DNA of 34,146 nt from Heyndrickxia coagulans DSM 1 = ATCC 7050 (GTDB lineage: Bacteria; Bacillota; Bacilli; Bacillales; Bacillaceae_C), in the NCBI RefSeq assembly GCF_000290615.1, contig NZ_ALAS01000224.1, positions 1-34,146 on the forward strand, given 5' to 3'. A program made the position numbers and the translations under genes. A model generated the notes under the pieces. The model did no database searches. It was given only the letters and a program-made list of their open reading frames with translations, and had not been told where the DNA came from. This document shows, piece by piece, positions 33,153 to 34,146 of the stretch. Position 1 is the first letter of the stretch; each line of letters begins with the position of its first letter.

Positions 33153-33947
33153 TTATACTTGATCGATCACCCCGAGCATTTCCAAACCATGGTAAATGCC
33201 GGATTCGGTAACGCTTGTCGTCCGGTGTTTTGCATAAGCAAACAGTCCGGGGTTGCTGTTTGCCATCGCAAAACTTTCGCCGACCACCTGCAGCATTTCT
33301 TTATCGTTCATGCCGTCCCCGAACGCAACGGCTTTTTCTTTTGGAATGCCAAGGATATCAAGAGTTTTGGCTACAGCCATTCCTTTATTCACTTTTTCAA
33401 GAATGACGTCGTAACAATGCCTGAATCCGTCAATGTTGACCTGGGATAAATGCAGGCCGGGCAAATCCGCATACAATGCCGCGCCGTTTCCCCGGACATT
33501 TACAAGCGTAATGCCCAATATTTGATCATGTGCTTCCGGTGTAAAAGGGGCGTTTTGGCGAAGGTGGATTTTTTTTATAAAACTTTCCACTTCAGGCACA
33601 TCAAAAGAAGTGATAAAGTTTTGCCGGTCCGTATACAAAACGACTTCATGGCCGTGCTTTTCAGCAATGGCAATAAATTTGTCCACAATTTTTGGGTCCA
33701 TTACCGTTTTAAAAAGGTTTTTTCCTTTATAAACAGCAAGCGTGCCATTATAGCCGATTGCGGATTGAATATCCAGTTCGTCCATCAGCCACGAAATTTC
33801 ATGAAGCGGCCTCCCAGTTGCCAGAAAGACTTCCATTCCGTACCTTTTTGCCTTGGCCACAGCCTGCTTTGTTGGAGGCTGGATCGTATCTTCCGGTGTC
33901 AAAATCGTTCCGTCCACATCTAAAAAAAGTGCTTCATAGTGTCCCAT
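33153..33947 (-). CDS. Cof-type HAD-IIB family phosphatase
   Basis: A 264-residue cytoplasmic phosphatase, probably acting on sugar phosphates or flavin/pyridoxal phosphates. HAD motif I is ALFLDVDGTIL at residues 6-16 (nucleophile Asp and acid Asp), motif II is ATGRPLHEI, a type-IIB cap fills the middle, motif III is the Lys in GMAVAKTLDILGIPKEKA, and motif IV is FGDGMNDKEML. ATG 33947 is preferred: GGAG at 33958-33955 is 7 bases upstream, and an ATG at 33950 is too close. It is convergent with rtp and shares its terminator. Confidence 0.93.
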   Translation of the reverse strand: MGHYEALFLDVDGTILTPEDTIQPPTKQAVAKAKRYGMEVFLATGRPLHEISWLMDELDIQSAIGYNGTLAVYKGKNLFKTVMDPKIVDKFIAIAEKHGHEVVLYTDRQNFITSFDVPEVESFIKKIHLRQNAPFTPEAHDQILGITLVNVRGNGAALYADLPGLHLSQVNIDGFRHCYDVILEKVNKGMAVAKTLDILGIPKEKAVAFGDGMNDKEMLQVVGESFAMANSNPGLFAYAKHRTTSVTESGIYHGLEMLGVIDQV

Positions 33948-33981
33948 CATTTCGCTCCAGTATGTATGATTTTTCACTTTT

Positions 33982-34010
33982 ACTCTACCACAAATAAAAA
34001 TGAATGTGAA
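33982..34010 (-). promoter_or_regulatory. Candidate promoter of the HAD phosphatase gene
   Basis: On the minus strand, TTCACA (34010-34005) and TAGAGT (33987-33982) are separated by 17 bp. The -35 is good and the -10 weak. Confidence 0.45.
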
Positions 34011-34063
34011 AAAACTTCGTATGTGTAAAATTTTACTCGAAGGGGCAAATGAGTGGAAAAAAT

Positions 34064-34124
34064 GGGAAGACACTCTATCATCTAAATGTACACCTTGAAT
34101 GAACATCTAGAGAGAGGTCTTCCC
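34064..34124. repeat. Inverted repeat at the window edge
   Basis: GGGAAGAC (34064-34071) pairs with GTCTTCCC (34117-34124), and the next bases (ACTCTAT and TAGAGAGA) continue as an imperfect repeat. The right arm abuts an ATG at 34125. It could be the outer end of an insertion sequence, or a leader hairpin covering a ribosome site (the AGAGAGG lies in the right arm). Confidence 0.5.
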
Positions 34125-34146
34125 ATGGATATTATATCAATAATTG
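34125..34146 (+). CDS. Start of an unidentified gene cut by the window end
   Basis: ATG 34125 begins MDIISII with AGAGAGG at 34111-34117 as a possible ribosome site. Only seven codons are visible, too few to name a family. The adjoining inverted repeat makes a transposase one possibility. Confidence 0.35.

Noticed and set aside
1-34146. CRISPR arrays, tRNA or rRNA genes
   Set aside because: No regularly spaced repeats and no cloverleaf or rRNA sequence were noticed on either strand.

Overview
The window is a stretch of a low-to-mid GC Firmicutes chromosome, most likely from a spore-forming Bacillaceae species. The evidence is strong AGGAGG ribosome sites with ATG/TTG starts, sigma-A promoters, TPP and SAM riboswitches, a CcpA-type cre site, a sigma-54 acetoin operon laid out as in Bacillus, a type-H small acid-soluble spore protein, a YitC/YitD-type phosphosulfolactate pathway and a replication terminator protein (RTP). 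Overall gene content and codon flavour would fit Heyndrickxia (Bacillus) coagulans or a close relative; the species is an inference.

Layout. 0.2-2.4 kb: a GNAT acetyltransferase, the remnant of a second GNAT gene and an uncharacterised membrane protein. 2.4-4.3 kb (minus): an MFS exporter with a one-base frameshift and the TetR regulator that overlaps its end, preceded by two near-identical palindromes around the promoter. 4.6-6.8 kb: TPP riboswitch, thiX permease and thiY binding lipoprotein, with no ATPase gene. 6.8-7.1 kb: a cluster of perfect hairpins. 7.1-9.0 kb (minus): comB (yitC), comA (yitD, frameshifted) and a VOC-fold gene. 9.1-13.0 kb (plus): SAM riboswitch, cysJ and cysI. The two divergent sets share sulfite: CysJI reduces it, ComA adds it to phosphoenolpyruvate.

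13.0-17.6 kb: an unknown protein, a frameshifted MerR/TipA-like regulator, an AT-rich membrane mini-protein, a 92-nt long interrupted hairpin, an M20 dipeptidase and an EamA/EmrE transporter. 17.6-24.3 kb: the acetoin dehydrogenase operon acoA-acoB-acoC-acoL behind a near-perfect sigma-54 promoter, followed by its sigma-54 activator acoR with a cre site inside its promoter. 24.4-28.5 kb: MscS channel, MBL-fold hydrolase, an N-terminally truncated R2lox-like oxidase, a macro-domain protein and sspH. 28.5-32.3 kb: a fatty acid/branched acyl-CoA degradation group (SDR dehydrogenase, thiolase, acyl-CoA ligase).

32.3-33.1 kb holds what I consider the most notable locus: a gene for the replication terminator protein, preceded by two Ter-like sequences in the same orientation, a LexA-box-like sequence and its promoter. 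The switch from mostly plus-strand genes before it to a minus-strand gene after it fits a chromosome terminus at or to the right of this point. A Cof-type HAD phosphatase follows on the minus strand, and the window ends at an inverted repeat immediately before an ATG, possibly the edge of another (perhaps mobile) element.

Three genes (MFS, comA, merR) are each broken by a single base in a homopolymer run. This may reflect sequencing error, real decay, or run-length variation; raw reads would decide.
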